The translations under genes and the position numbers were made by a program. The notes beneath the pieces were generated by a model, which was given only the letters and a program-made list of their open reading frames with translations, was not told where the DNA came from and searched no databases. A stretch of 64,000 bases of DNA from Flagellimonas okinawensis (GTDB lineage Bacteria > Bacteroidota > Bacteroidia > Flavobacteriales > Flavobacteriaceae). The stretch lies in contig NZ_JARFVA010000002.1 of the NCBI RefSeq assembly GCF_029194005.1, positions 496,001 through 560,000 on the forward strand, given 5' to 3'. Shown in pieces: positions 27,045-36,265 of the stretch; position 1 is the stretch's first letter; the number at the start of each line of letters is the position of its first letter.

Positions 27045-28355
27045 TTGGATCCCGAGCCCTATTGTTTGGCATTTTATTTGACCACTTTTAGTGGAATATT
27101 CACTATAAAAATTATTGTGCTTGTACTGCTATTGGCAGGCTCAGCATTGATTTCTGCTGCAGAGGTCGCTCTTTTTGGTCTGTCCCAGACCGATGTGAAC
27201 GAAATGAACGAGAACGACTCCTCGCGCAGTAAATTGATCGTGGAATTACTGGATAAGCCCCAAAAGCTGCTCGCGACCATTCTTATAACCAACAATGCCA
27301 TTAATATTGGGATTGTACTTTTGTTCAGTTCCATTGGCAATACCATTTTTGAAGGAATCGACGGAACACTCAGGTTTATCTTGGAAGTAGTACTTGCAAC
27401 CTTTTTGATTTTGATGTTCGGGGAAATTCTGCCAAAAATATATGCCAACCGTAATAGAGTGCAGTTCTCACATTTTATGGCCGTTCCTTTAAAAGGATTA
27501 AATTACCTGTTTTCACCGTTGAGTTCCCCAATGCGTGCTGTGACCTTGTTTATGGAGGACAAGTTGGCAAAGAAAAAATCCAATCTGAGCATCAATCACC
27601 TTTCGCAAGCACTTGAACTGGCCTCTGAAGGGGATACGACCAAGGAAGAGCAAAAAATATTGGAGGGAATTGTAACCTTTGGGAACACCGACACCAAACA
27701 GGTAATGCGCCCACGTATCGATATTTTTGCGGTGAACGAGAAAATGAAGTTCCCCGAGGTATTGGAAGAAATTAAAAAGAACGGTTATTCGAGAATTCCT
27801 GTTTTTTCCGAGAATATGGACAACGTTTTGGGCGTTCTCTATGTAAAGGACCTTTTGCCATATATAGATAGAAAGAATTTTAACTGGATGACACTTATCC
27901 GCGAACCTTATTTTGTTCCGGAAAACAAAAAGTTGGACGACCTACTGTTGGAATTTCAAGATATGAAGAACCACCTTGCCGTTGTCGTGGACGAATATGG
28001 TGGAACCTCTGGAATTGTAACCTTGGAGGACATCATCGAAGAGATTGTTGGTGATATTAGTGATGAATTCGACGATGAAGACCTGATTTTCTCAAAACTC
28101 GACGACCATAATTATGTTTTCGATGGGAAAACGGCTTTAAAGGATTTCTACAGAGTGGTTAAAATAGAAGAGGAAGATGAGTTCGAGGGACACAAGGGTG
28201 AATCCGAGACCATTGCAGGATTCGTGCTCGAAATTTCAGGGAGTTTTCCAAAAATAGGAGAGAAAGTATTGTTCAAGGATTACCAGTTTGTTGTGGAAAG
28301 CATGGACAAAAAAAGATTAAAACGCATAAAAGTAACATTGCCCCATGAAGTATAG
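27045..28355 (+). CDS. gldE: Gliding motility-associated protein GldE (CNNM/CBS/CorC domains)
   Basis: The 436-residue protein has an N-terminal DUF21/CNNM membrane domain with about four helices (residues 15-150), a CBS pair (VMRPRIDIFAVNEKM... and FVPENKKLDDLLLEFQDMKNHLAVVVDEYGGTSGIVTLEDI) and a CorC/HlyC-type C-terminal domain. In Flavobacterium GldE is required with GldD for efficient gliding and is related to hemolysin C/CorC ion-transport proteins. The start is a TTG at 27045; the next ATG lies inside the first membrane helix region. The end overlaps gldD by 11 bases, which supports the assignment. Confidence 0.93.
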   Translation: MDPEPYCLAFYLTTFSGIFTIKIIVLVLLLAGSALISAAEVALFGLSQTDVNEMNENDSSRSKLIVELLDKPQKLLATILITNNAINIGIVLLFSSIGNTIFEGIDGTLRFILEVVLATFLILMFGEILPKIYANRNRVQFSHFMAVPLKGLNYLFSPLSSPMRAVTLFMEDKLAKKKSNLSINHLSQALELASEGDTTKEEQKILEGIVTFGNTDTKQVMRPRIDIFAVNEKMKFPEVLEEIKKNGYSRIPVFSENMDNVLGVLYVKDLLPYIDRKNFNWMTLIREPYFVPENKKLDDLLLEFQDMKNHLAVVVDEYGGTSGIVTLEDIIEEIVGDISDEFDDEDLIFSKLDDHNYVFDGKTALKDFYRVVKIEEEDEFEGHKGESETIAGFVLEISGSFPKIGEKVLFKDYQFVVESMDKKRLKRIKVTLPHEV

Positions 28356-28902
28356 GATATTATTTTTTGTGACTTTGGCAACGCTTTGTATTAGTTGTAA
28401 GGACGAAGTCTTGCCCAAGCCAAAGGCTATGTTGCGCTTGGATTACCCAACAGCCGAGTATATGGAAACCGGATCGGATTGTGTATATACTTTTGATAAG
28501 AACACGCTTTCTGAAATTAAGGAAAACAAGGAATGTTCCATGATCCTGGATTATCCCATGATGAACGGATCCATATACCTTACCTATAAACCGGTTCAAG
28601 GAAATTTGGATACACTGCTCATAGATGCCCAAAAGCTATCTTACGAACATGTGGTTAAGGCCGATAATATAGTGGAACAACCATTTATAAACCAAGAGGA
28701 CGGCGTTTATGGAATGTTTTATGAAGTGAGTGGGAATGCCGCTTCGCAGTCACAATTTTATGTAACCGATAGTACGGATCATTTTGTAACTGGGTCTCTC
28801 TATTTTTATGCGAAACCCAATTACGACTCCATTCTTCCAGCAGCAATGTACCTGCAGAACGATATTAGAAGAATAATGGAAAGCCTGCGCTGGAATAAAT
28901 AA
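28345..28902 (+). CDS. gldD: Gliding motility lipoprotein GldD
   Basis: A 185-residue lipoprotein with the signal MKYRILFFVTLATLCISC (modified Cys18). GldD is essential for gliding in Flavobacterium and works with GldE; its mechanism is not known. Conserved segments seen are PKAMLRLDYPTAEY and the C-terminal SLYFYAKPNYDSILPA. It overlaps the end of gldE, so the two are translated from one mRNA. It is convergent with a small lipoprotein gene (one-base gap). Confidence 0.93.
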   Translation: MKYRILFFVTLATLCISCKDEVLPKPKAMLRLDYPTAEYMETGSDCVYTFDKNTLSEIKENKECSMILDYPMMNGSIYLTYKPVQGNLDTLLIDAQKLSYEHVVKADNIVEQPFINQEDGVYGMFYEVSGNAASQSQFYVTDSTDHFVTGSLYFYAKPNYDSILPAAMYLQNDIRRIMESLRWNK

Positions 28903-28903
28903 T

Positions 28904-29338
28904 TTATTGTACGCTGTCCTTGGCCAATAGCGCCTCAGCACGTGCAATGCTACCGTTGATTTTTTCCTTGACCACCTTCACTTTTTCTTCTTCTTCATTC
29001 AACCATTGTTGTTTCTCTTCGGAAAGTTCTTTGCCTTCCAAAATCTCATCGTGGTCGAACCTGTTTCCAAAATCTTTCATCCAGTCCATCATGGCAGTGT
29101 TGGCATCTTGAAGATCTTTCATGGCTGCTTCGTATTGCTGACCAACTTCTGTGGAATCTACCTTTGGTTTTAATTCCCCGACAAGTTTTCCAATAGTTCC
29201 CATTTTGGGCATTACCTCATCGTGAATCGCCATAACTTTTTCCATTTGGGAGTTTTCCTCCGATACTTTTTTCTCCTCTTTACAAGAGATGCCTAAAAGT
29301 AAAATGGAACAGATTAGGATAGAAAAGACTTTTTTCAT
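28904..29338 (-). CDS. Small helical lipoprotein next to the copper-type receptor
   Basis: The start at 29338 gives a 144-residue lipoprotein with signal MKKVFSILICSILLLGISCK (modified Cys19). The rest is charged and helical (MAIHDEVMPKMGTIGKLV, DANTAMMDWMKDFGN, EEEKVKVVKEKINGS), and resembles proteins sometimes annotated as viral A-type inclusion-like. Methionines and histidines (H-D-E-V-M-P-K-M, A-M-M-D-W-M) could bind metal, but this is speculation. It is divergent from the CNGKC gene and copper-type receptor and shares the region with a CRP-like palindrome. Confidence 0.7.
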   Translation of the reverse strand: MKKVFSILICSILLLGISCKEEKKVSEENSQMEKVMAIHDEVMPKMGTIGKLVGELKPKVDSTEVGQQYEAAMKDLQDANTAMMDWMKDFGNRFDHDEILEGKELSEEKQQWLNEEEEKVKVVKEKINGSIARAEALLAKDSVQ

Positions 29339-29423
29339 GTTTATTGAAATTTTGAATTCAAATTTAACTATTTGCACAGGTAAAAATGGATGAAAATGAC
29401 TAAATAATTGAAATATCACGAAA

Positions 29424-29468
29424 AGTGACTTTGGTCACAGAACAAAATTTCAGGTATCCTTAAATTTG
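29424..29468 (+). promoter_or_regulatory. CRP/FNR-like palindrome plus -7 box before the copper-type operon
   Basis: AGTGA-N6-TCACA at 29424-29439 is a near-perfect CRP-type palindrome. TAAATTTG at 29461-29468 matches TAnnTTTG exactly. The palindrome centre would be near -42 from the expected start, the class II activator position. Confidence 0.55.
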
Positions 29469-29499
29469 GCGATTATCCCGATTAAGAAGGATTAGCGTA

Positions 29500-29889
29500 T
29501 TGGATAAATCTTCGTATTCCATAACAAGGCAGGTTAGTTTTTCAGTGCTTTTCATTGTGTTGATAATGATAAGTAATCTGCGCTTTTCCTCTATGTACGT
29601 ATACTATAGTTTGGACAGGGAAGGGTTTATAGAACAACTCTGTGAAAACAAGGATAAGCCCGAGCTTAATTGTAATGGTAAATGTATGTTGATGCAGATG
29701 CTCAGTGCGCAGGCAGAGGATGATGAGCCCATGCCCGTTATTGGTTGGGAGGAAGTACTGGTGTTTTTTATTGATATGCTAGCTTACAATCTACCTGTGG
29801 GCATGGAGGAAAACAAGGAGACCTTTCACTATGCCGAAGCGTACGATTACCGCTTTTGCGATACCCTGATAAAACCCCCGATGGTTTAA
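29500..29889 (+). CDS. Small membrane-anchored Cys/Met protein with CNGKC motif
   Basis: A 129-residue protein with one N-terminal hydrophobic helix (residues 12-28) and an external part holding LCENKDKPELNCNGKCMLMQML, shown here only in outline: Cys48, Cys58 and Cys62 with neighbouring Met residues 63, 65 and 67. The C-x3-C plus methionines suggests soft-metal binding. The start is TTG; the next ATG is inside the membrane helix. It sits directly upstream of a receptor with a copper-site signature and probably shares its promoter. The family has no assigned function that I know. Confidence 0.7.
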   Translation: MDKSSYSITRQVSFSVLFIVLIMISNLRFSSMYVYYSLDREGFIEQLCENKDKPELNCNGKCMLMQMLSAQAEDDEPMPVIGWEEVLVFFIDMLAYNLPVGMEENKETFHYAEAYDYRFCDTLIKPPMV

Positions 29890-29951
29890 GATGTACCACC
29901 GACCGGCAATACCCATTGCCGAACACGTATAATCTTAAACATAATATCAAA

Positions 29952-32066
29952 ATGAATAAAAGTGCAATGGCAAAACTTTGTGTTTTGCTTTTTGGGACTA
30001 CGTTGTCCTATGCGCAGATTACCACTGTGCAAGATTCCCTAATAAAAAAACCGGTGCAATTGGATGAGGTATTGGTAGAAGGGAAAAAAATGTCCGATCC
30101 TGTTTTCTCTGCGTACAAAAGTGAACCGGAGAAAAAGGTTTTCCAATCCAAGAACGTGGCCGATCTTTTTAAGGGTATCAATGGATTTAATTTGATCAAA
30201 CGGGGGAATTATGCCATAGACCCCTCTTTTCGTGCCTCTCAATATGAACAGCTGAACGTACAGTTCAACGGGGGAACCAAAGTAATGCATGCCTGTCCCA
30301 ATAGAATGGACCCCATAACTACCCATGTTATCCCTGAAGAAATAGAACGTGTGGAAGTAGTTAAGGGTCCTTATACCTTTAGGTATGGCCCCACCTTTGG
30401 TGGAATCGTGAATTTGGTTACCCAGGAAGTTGAGAAACAGGACAAGGGATATCATGGTAAGGTAAACTTTGGAGGGGAGAACAATGGAAATGCCATAACC
30501 AGTTTTGCCAATGTAAAGTATGTCGGTGAACAGTTTGATGCCAACCTTAATTTTGGATTTCGTGATTTTGGCAATTATGAAGATGGGGACGGAAACGAGG
30601 TGCCATCTTCTTTCCGAAGTACCGATTATGGACTTCAAGTTGGGTATAATCCTACCGATGACCAACGCATTCAGTTAGGATTTAGACAATCTTTTGGAAG
30701 GGACGTACTGCATGCGGGTTTGCCCATGGATACCGAAATAGATGATAGTAATGTGCTTTCACTGGACTATAAATTGGACAATATTTCAGATGGGTTAAAA
30801 ACGTTGAGCGCTAAGTTGTATCGTTCCAAAGTGGACCATGTGATGACCAACGAACTACGTCCCAGTTTTATGATGGTGGAGGCCGTTTCCGAAGTTGATG
30901 CCACTACCCTTGGCGGTAGGGTGGAGTTAGAATGGCGACCTGTAGACCAATTTAAATTGTATACCGGAATTGATGCCTTTTCTGTGGCAAGGACAGGGAA
31001 TCGAAATCGTTTGGTAAAAAGAAATATGATGACAGGCGAGCCACTTCCCATGCCGATGGAATTCGAGGATGAGGTTTGGCAAGATTCCCAAATAGATGAT
31101 TTTGGGGCATTTGTTGAAGGTAAATATCCTTTGAGCGATAAGTTTTTGTTGAATGTTGGTTTCAGGTATGATCTGGTAAGATCAACAATAAATGCTCCGG
31201 CAGATGATTTTGTGGCAGAATATCCAGAATTGGACTCAAGAACGGAAAACAATTTAAGTGCAACCGCATCTATAAAATATATGGTTTCTTCGAATCTTTT
31301 GCTGGAACTGGCTTATGGTAGAGGTGTTCGTTCCGCAAATATGATCGAGCGGTTCATCAACCATTTTACGGTAGGGCAGGACCCGTACGAGTATGTGGGC
31401 AATCCATTTTTGGATGCAGAGGTAAACAATCAGTTTGAGTTGGGTATTAAGGCCAATGCCAATTTTGAAGGGTATGCGATCAATCGTTTGGATTATGGTG
31501 CATCGGTATTTTACTCCTTGTACGACAACTATATTGTTGCGGTCATAGATCCTTCTTTGAACAAAAAATATATGCCAATGGTGGAGCCCACCGAGGTAAA
31601 AAGATTTATCAATCTTGATGAAGCTTATAAAACAGGGTTCGAACTTTACGGAGAGTTGGCATTTCTAAAAGATTTTGCCTTTAAAACGGAATTGTCCTAT
31701 GTATACACAAAAAATCAAGATCTAGATGAATCGCTTCCGCTGACCCCTCCTTTGGTGACCAGATTCAACCTGAGCTTTGAGCAGGAAAAAATTTGGGCGA
31801 GGGCAACGTATACACTTACTTCGGAGCAGTCGGACATTGCTCCCTCTTTTGGTGAGCGGACTACGGATGGTTACGGGGTAATGGATTTAAGTTTTGGTGT
31901 TAGGCCATTTCAGCATTTAACAGTGGGTGTTGCGGCATCCAATATTTTTGACGAAACCTATAACAATCACCTTAATTTTTCCTTTGTGAACCAAGCAGAT
32001 TATGGTAGGGTTCCGATCAATGATCCAGGAAGAAATCTTTCAGCTTTTATCCAATATAGCTTTTAA
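29952..32066 (+). CDS. OprC/NosA-like copper TonB-dependent receptor
   Basis: A 704-residue outer membrane receptor with signal peptide (ending TLSYAQ), a TonB-box/plug (LDEVLVEGKK; VEVVKGPYTFRYGPTFGGIVNL) and a beta barrel ending in FIQYSF. In the plug, HACPNRMDP has Cys115 and Met119 (C-x3-M), and in the barrel DHVM gives His296 and Met298 (H-x-M). These two pairs match the copper ligands described for Pseudomonas OprC, so import of copper is strongly suggested. The ATG at 29952 is used because the upstream in-frame start lies inside the preceding gene and lacks a signal peptide. A bidirectional terminator follows. Confidence 0.88.
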   Translation: MNKSAMAKLCVLLFGTTLSYAQITTVQDSLIKKPVQLDEVLVEGKKMSDPVFSAYKSEPEKKVFQSKNVADLFKGINGFNLIKRGNYAIDPSFRASQYEQLNVQFNGGTKVMHACPNRMDPITTHVIPEEIERVEVVKGPYTFRYGPTFGGIVNLVTQEVEKQDKGYHGKVNFGGENNGNAITSFANVKYVGEQFDANLNFGFRDFGNYEDGDGNEVPSSFRSTDYGLQVGYNPTDDQRIQLGFRQSFGRDVLHAGLPMDTEIDDSNVLSLDYKLDNISDGLKTLSAKLYRSKVDHVMTNELRPSFMMVEAVSEVDATTLGGRVELEWRPVDQFKLYTGIDAFSVARTGNRNRLVKRNMMTGEPLPMPMEFEDEVWQDSQIDDFGAFVEGKYPLSDKFLLNVGFRYDLVRSTINAPADDFVAEYPELDSRTENNLSATASIKYMVSSNLLLELAYGRGVRSANMIERFINHFTVGQDPYEYVGNPFLDAEVNNQFELGIKANANFEGYAINRLDYGASVFYSLYDNYIVAVIDPSLNKKYMPMVEPTEVKRFINLDEAYKTGFELYGELAFLKDFAFKTELSYVYTKNQDLDESLPLTPPLVTRFNLSFEQEKIWARATYTLTSEQSDIAPSFGERTTDGYGVMDLSFGVRPFQHLTVGVAASNIFDETYNNHLNFSFVNQADYGRVPINDPGRNLSAFIQYSF

Positions 32067-32088
32067 ACAAATCAATAGCATTAAAAAA

Positions 32089-32114
32089 GGCGCTCATTTG
32101 AGCGCCTTTTTTTT
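32089..32114. terminator. Bidirectional terminator after the copper-type receptor
   Basis: GGCGCTCA-TT-TGAGCGCC, with an A run on the left and eight T on the right; it serves the receptor (+) and the M16 operon (-). Confidence 0.88.
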
Positions 32115-32132
32115 ATTCCAAGTGAAACAGGA

Positions 32133-34205
32133 TTATTTGAAATCAGCTGCTTCCACTCCTTCGTTAACTTTAATTTCTTTTACAATGAACTCCATGTTCT
32201 GGGGTCCCATGCTCTGTATTAACTTAAACGGGAACTTAATACCGGAAACTTCCTGGTAATCACCATAACCTATGGTACTGGTGATTTGTTGCCCTTGAGC
32301 TTCCTGCGTAACAATTTCCTGCACTTTAAGTCCAGTTTCCATGTCATAGAAAGCGGTTTTGGCATCACTGATCTTTAATTTATATGCCTTTTTATCTCCT
32401 ACCGGTTCAACACCTTCCAAGGTTACATCGCCTGCAGCTAAATAGTTCAGCTCTGGGAAGGCGGCGGATTCCTCTTTGATTTTGGCTATTTCTTCTGGAG
32501 AAAGGTCCTTGCGTTGCCCTTGCATTACCATATAGCCAGAATCACCATCCAATACTTGTTTTTGCATGGAATTTCCTTGGACCTTAATGTTCTGCATGAA
32601 TTGGTCTTGGGTCGTTTTTTTCATCTCGAGCTCCAACTTCATTCCTTGCATTTCGGCTTCGGCCATCATAGAATAGGAATCCACGGCATCCAATTTGGAC
32701 TTTCCACCGATTGCTTCAATATATTTTTCCAATACGGTGTTTGCATCCATTCCTTCCGGTACGGCTGCGTTGTAATCGGGCTTATCTGTTTTGTTGGCGT
32801 ATTTGTCGTAAAAAAGAACGGGCACATCCTTGCCATTAAAGCTCACTTTTTCCAAGTTTCCTAAAACATCTGATCCCTTTCCTGTAACCACGACACGCGC
32901 ATTCGAAGTTGAAAAATGCTTTTTTGCAGCATTCAAAACATCTTCCTTGGTAATGGCGTCAATTCGTTCCAAATAGGTTTCATAAAAATCTTTGGGAAGA
33001 TCCTCTGTTTCAATGTTCAAGGCATACTCTGCAACTGTTTCTGGTTTTTCCAGAGCCATAACAAAACTTCCGGCGTATTTGGCCTTGGCATTCGCCAATT
33101 CCTCGTCCGATACCGGTTCTTTTGTCATTTTGTCTATCTCTTTGAGTATTTCGACCACGGAGCTATCGGTCACAGCGTTACGTACCTGGGCATAAGCGTT
33201 AAATCGCATGGGGCTAAATTTATTTGCCCTCAAACCTGAATAAGATCCGTAGGTGTACCCTTTATCTTCTCTAAGATTCTTGAACAAACGTGCTTGCGAA
33301 CCTCCTCCAAGAATTCGGTTTGCCATAAGTGCATCCAAATAATCTTCGTCTTTCATTTTTAAGTGGGTAATGTTTTCCACTGCAACTTCGGATTGGACTG
33401 CATTTGGCACATCCACAAAATTAATCTGAGTGTATTGCACATCTTTTGGGTCGGAATAAGAGAATGATGGCGGTGCTGCTTTGGACCATGGGGTAAATGC
33501 TTCCGTCACTAACTCTTCAACGGTATCGAAATCTACATCACCTATAACTACCAAATATGCATTGGCGGGAACAAAATAGGAGCGGTAGAATTGTTCTACG
33601 TCTACAAGGGAGACATTGTTTACGGTCTCTTCGGTCATAAATTCACCATAAGGATGGTTTTTGCCATAAGCAAGTGCAGCCTGTACCCTATTGGAGATTG
33701 CAGAAACATCTTTTTCTTGTGATTTGATCCCGGTAATTATCTTTTCTTTTTCCTTTTCAAATTCCTCCTGAGTAAAATTGGGGTTAAGGGCGGCATCGGC
33801 CATTAATTCCAATACCCTAGGGAAATACTTGGACAGGGAACTTGCAAAAGCACTTTGTTCCCCGATATAGATATTCGCACCCAAGAAATCAACTTCCTCA
33901 TAAAACTCATCTTTTGGGATGTTTTTAGATCCTTTGCCCAGCATGCTACCGGTAAGCGAGGAAACGCCTGCTTTGTCACCTTCCAAAATGGGAGGGTTGT
34001 CAATGGATAGTTGAACACGTACCCTAGGCAATTTATGGTTCTCCACCACGAGCACCTTTAAGCCATTTTTCAGTTCAAATCTTGCCGGTTCCTTTAAGTT
34101 GATTTTAGGAGCGGGGCCTGGCTCTGGTGGCGTACTTCTATCTACTTGTGCAAATGTGGCTGTCACAAATAAGGACAGCACAGCTAAAACTACATATTTT
34201 TTCAT
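32133..34205 (-). CDS. M16-family peptidase-like subunit without zinc motif, fused to a C-terminal lipoprotein-carrier-like domain
   Basis: The 690-residue protein starts at 34205 (MKKYVVLAVLSLFVTATFAQ signal), one base after the stop of the partner gene. Residues 35-450 are two M16 halves; the HxxEH motif is missing (GVSSLTGSMLGKGSKN at its place), so it is the non-catalytic partner, which usually supplies the Arg/Tyr pair from the second half. The last 220 residues (AIGGKSKLDAVDSYSMMAEAEM onward, in outline) look like an LolA/LppX-type antiparallel sheet. Together with the upstream gene it would form a periplasmic peptidase. Confidence 0.85.
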   Translation of the reverse strand: MKKYVVLAVLSLFVTATFAQVDRSTPPEPGPAPKINLKEPARFELKNGLKVLVVENHKLPRVRVQLSIDNPPILEGDKAGVSSLTGSMLGKGSKNIPKDEFYEEVDFLGANIYIGEQSAFASSLSKYFPRVLELMADAALNPNFTQEEFEKEKEKIITGIKSQEKDVSAISNRVQAALAYGKNHPYGEFMTEETVNNVSLVDVEQFYRSYFVPANAYLVVIGDVDFDTVEELVTEAFTPWSKAAPPSFSYSDPKDVQYTQINFVDVPNAVQSEVAVENITHLKMKDEDYLDALMANRILGGGSQARLFKNLREDKGYTYGSYSGLRANKFSPMRFNAYAQVRNAVTDSSVVEILKEIDKMTKEPVSDEELANAKAKYAGSFVMALEKPETVAEYALNIETEDLPKDFYETYLERIDAITKEDVLNAAKKHFSTSNARVVVTGKGSDVLGNLEKVSFNGKDVPVLFYDKYANKTDKPDYNAAVPEGMDANTVLEKYIEAIGGKSKLDAVDSYSMMAEAEMQGMKLELEMKKTTQDQFMQNIKVQGNSMQKQVLDGDSGYMVMQGQRKDLSPEEIAKIKEESAAFPELNYLAAGDVTLEGVEPVGDKKAYKLKISDAKTAFYDMETGLKVQEIVTQEAQGQQITSTIGYGDYQEVSGIKFPFKLIQSMGPQNMEFIVKEIKVNEGVEAADFK

Positions 34206-34206
34206 C

Positions 34207-35529
34207 TTAATTGGCATCTTTTTGTTCTGGCAAATACTCCAACTCCACTCGTTGGTTCACCTTCAAATATTTTTTGGCGACTTCCATGATCTCTTCTCGG
34301 GTAATAGAGCGGTAAATGTCTATTTCCGTGTTGATTAAATTGGTATCGTCTTTCAGCATGTAATTTTCGGCCAATGAATTGGCAATGCCCTCAACACTGC
34401 TGTTGGCGTTAACGAACTGGTTCTCGAACTTGTTCTGAAGTTTTTGATAATCCTTTTCGGAAATCAGTTCCATTTGGAGCTTCAATATTTCCTCGTCGAT
34501 TTCCTTTTTAATGTCCTGAATGGAATTATCGCCAACGGGAAGCCCCCCTACGATATAGGAGCTGTAATCTTCGGCATCTATCGGAACAGAAAGTACTTGT
34601 AGTGCCATTTTCTTTTCATCGACCAATTTTTTGTAAAGTTTGGAGCTTTCCCCATCGCTCAAATAGGTCGATATCATATTGATCACATATGCATCTCGCT
34701 GACCTTGACCAGGCGTGCGGTATGCCAAAAGAATGGCAGGTATCTGTATGTTAGGGTCGTAATACTTAGCGAATTTGGTCTCGGTGATTGGAGCTTCCTT
34801 AATATTGGGTCTTTTGATTTCGGCACCTCTTGGAATAGGTCCAAAATAATCTTCGATCATTTTTTTGGTCTTGGCAGTATCAAAGTCGCCTGCCACAACC
34901 AAAACCCCATTGTTCGGCACATAATAGGTTTGATTGAATTTTTTGAAATCATCGAGGGTAGCACTTGCCAAATGCTCCAAGGACCCTATAACTCCCCATC
35001 GGTACGGATGTTCGGTGTACAGATTTTTAAGGATCTCGTTGAAAAATGCACCATAAGGTGAATTGTCCACACGGAGTCTCCTCTCCTCTTGTACCACTTC
35101 TTTTTGAGTGTCCACGCCGACCTGCCCAATGATCGGGTGCATCAACCTTTCGGATTCCAACCAAAGACCTACTTCCAAACTGTTGGAAGGGAAGACCTCG
35201 TAATAGTAAGTTCTGTCCAAAAAGGTGTTGGCATTGTTTCTACCGCCGTTGGCAGCGGTAATTTGATCCCATTCGCCACGTTCAATGTTTTTGGTTCCTT
35301 CGAACAACAAGTGTTCAAAGAAGTGGGCAAATCCAGTTTTGTTGGGATCTTCGTCCTTTGAGCCCACATGGTACATTACCGAAGTGGTAACTACTGGGGC
35401 GGCGTTGTCCTGATGCAGGATGACATGGAGCCCATTGTCCAGGTCGTACTCCTCAAAAACCACTTCCTGTGCGGAAATTGCGGAAATTGAGAATAGCATT
35501 GTTAATGCAGAAAACAAATGTTTTTTCAT
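34207..35529 (-). CDS. M16-family zinc peptidase, catalytic subunit
   Basis: A 440-residue periplasmic peptidase with signal peptide (ending AISAQ). The inverted zinc motif HFFEH is at residues 69-73, and the distal glutamate lies in VVQEERRLRVDN. The second M16 domain spans about 235-430. It is translationally close to the non-catalytic subunit (one-base gap), the usual two-gene arrangement in Bacteroidota. M16 peptidases of this type degrade peptides; the natural target is unknown. Confidence 0.93.
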   Translation of the reverse strand: MKKHLFSALTMLFSISAISAQEVVFEEYDLDNGLHVILHQDNAAPVVTTSVMYHVGSKDEDPNKTGFAHFFEHLLFEGTKNIERGEWDQITAANGGRNNANTFLDRTYYYEVFPSNSLEVGLWLESERLMHPIIGQVGVDTQKEVVQEERRLRVDNSPYGAFFNEILKNLYTEHPYRWGVIGSLEHLASATLDDFKKFNQTYYVPNNGVLVVAGDFDTAKTKKMIEDYFGPIPRGAEIKRPNIKEAPITETKFAKYYDPNIQIPAILLAYRTPGQGQRDAYVINMISTYLSDGESSKLYKKLVDEKKMALQVLSVPIDAEDYSSYIVGGLPVGDNSIQDIKKEIDEEILKLQMELISEKDYQKLQNKFENQFVNANSSVEGIANSLAENYMLKDDTNLINTEIDIYRSITREEIMEVAKKYLKVNQRVELEYLPEQKDAN

Positions 35530-35714
35530 TTTAATAGTCAGTATTTAAAAATTGATGTTGCTAAGAGGTTGGTATCGATTTCTTGCTCGATGTTACGTTA
35601 AATATAGAATAATTTTCTGACGATCGAACGGCTTTATAAAAGACTTAAGATGTTAAATGTGGGATAATTCACAAACATTCAGTAAATTATACAATGAAAC
35701 CAAAAAGCAATCAC

Positions 35715-36170
35715 ATGAAAAATTTAACGCTTCCCATACGGTTCGGTATAGTGACCAGCGCAGTATTGATCGCTTATTTTTTGATTTTGGCCTTAATGGG
35801 CAAGCATACTAATGTTTTCTATAGTTTGTTCAATGGGGTAATTACAGTTTTTGGGATTTACGAGACCATAAAATACACCAAGTTAAAGCAAGGCAAAGGT
35901 TTTAGCTATGGGAGTGGTTTTACCGCCGGTATCACTACAGGGTTCATAGCAACCTTGCTTTTCACCATTTTCTTTGCCCTTTATGCAACCGAACTGGACG
36001 GGGCTTTTCTGGATAAACTATCCCAAGCATGGTCCAGTGATTACAAGAATTTTCAGGGGATAGTGTTTTTTACCGTCGCCATTATGGGGTTTGCCACAAC
36101 CTTGGTTTTAACATTATCTTTTATGCAACTCTTCAAAACCAGTAATAACTCAAAAAAAATAATGGGTTAA
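35715..36170 (+). CDS. DUF4199 membrane protein
   Basis: The product has about four hydrophobic helices and the DUF4199 pattern (IRFGIVTSAVLIAYFLILALMG, FGIYETIKYTKLKQG, FSYGSGFTAGITTGFIATLLF, in outline). An ATG at 35694 would add seven residues; MKNLTLPIRFG at 35715 fits other family members better, but the choice is not certain. Function unknown. It precedes rplU but has its own spacing and rplU has its own promoter. Confidence 0.75.
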   Translation: MKNLTLPIRFGIVTSAVLIAYFLILALMGKHTNVFYSLFNGVITVFGIYETIKYTKLKQGKGFSYGSGFTAGITTGFIATLLFTIFFALYATELDGAFLDKLSQAWSSDYKNFQGIVFFTVAIMGFATTLVLTLSFMQLFKTSNNSKKIMG

Positions 36171-36185
36171 ATCCATGAGGAATAC

Positions 36186-36215
36186 TTGTGGATTAAGGAT
36201 TTAGCAGTATATTTG
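36186..36215 (+). promoter_or_regulatory. rplU-rpmA promoter
   Basis: TTG at 36186-36188 and TATATTTG at 36208-36215 are 19 bases apart, the best full match to the Bacteroidota -33/-7 promoter in the window. Confidence 0.75.
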
Positions 36216-36265
36216 CACCCGCTAATTTTAATAAAGCGCAATAATTTTAATCTAATTAACGAATT

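Noticed and set aside
30039..30665. 208-residue minus-strand ORF inside the copper-type receptor gene
   Set aside because: Antisense shadow of a well-supported gene; no start region or promoter of its own.
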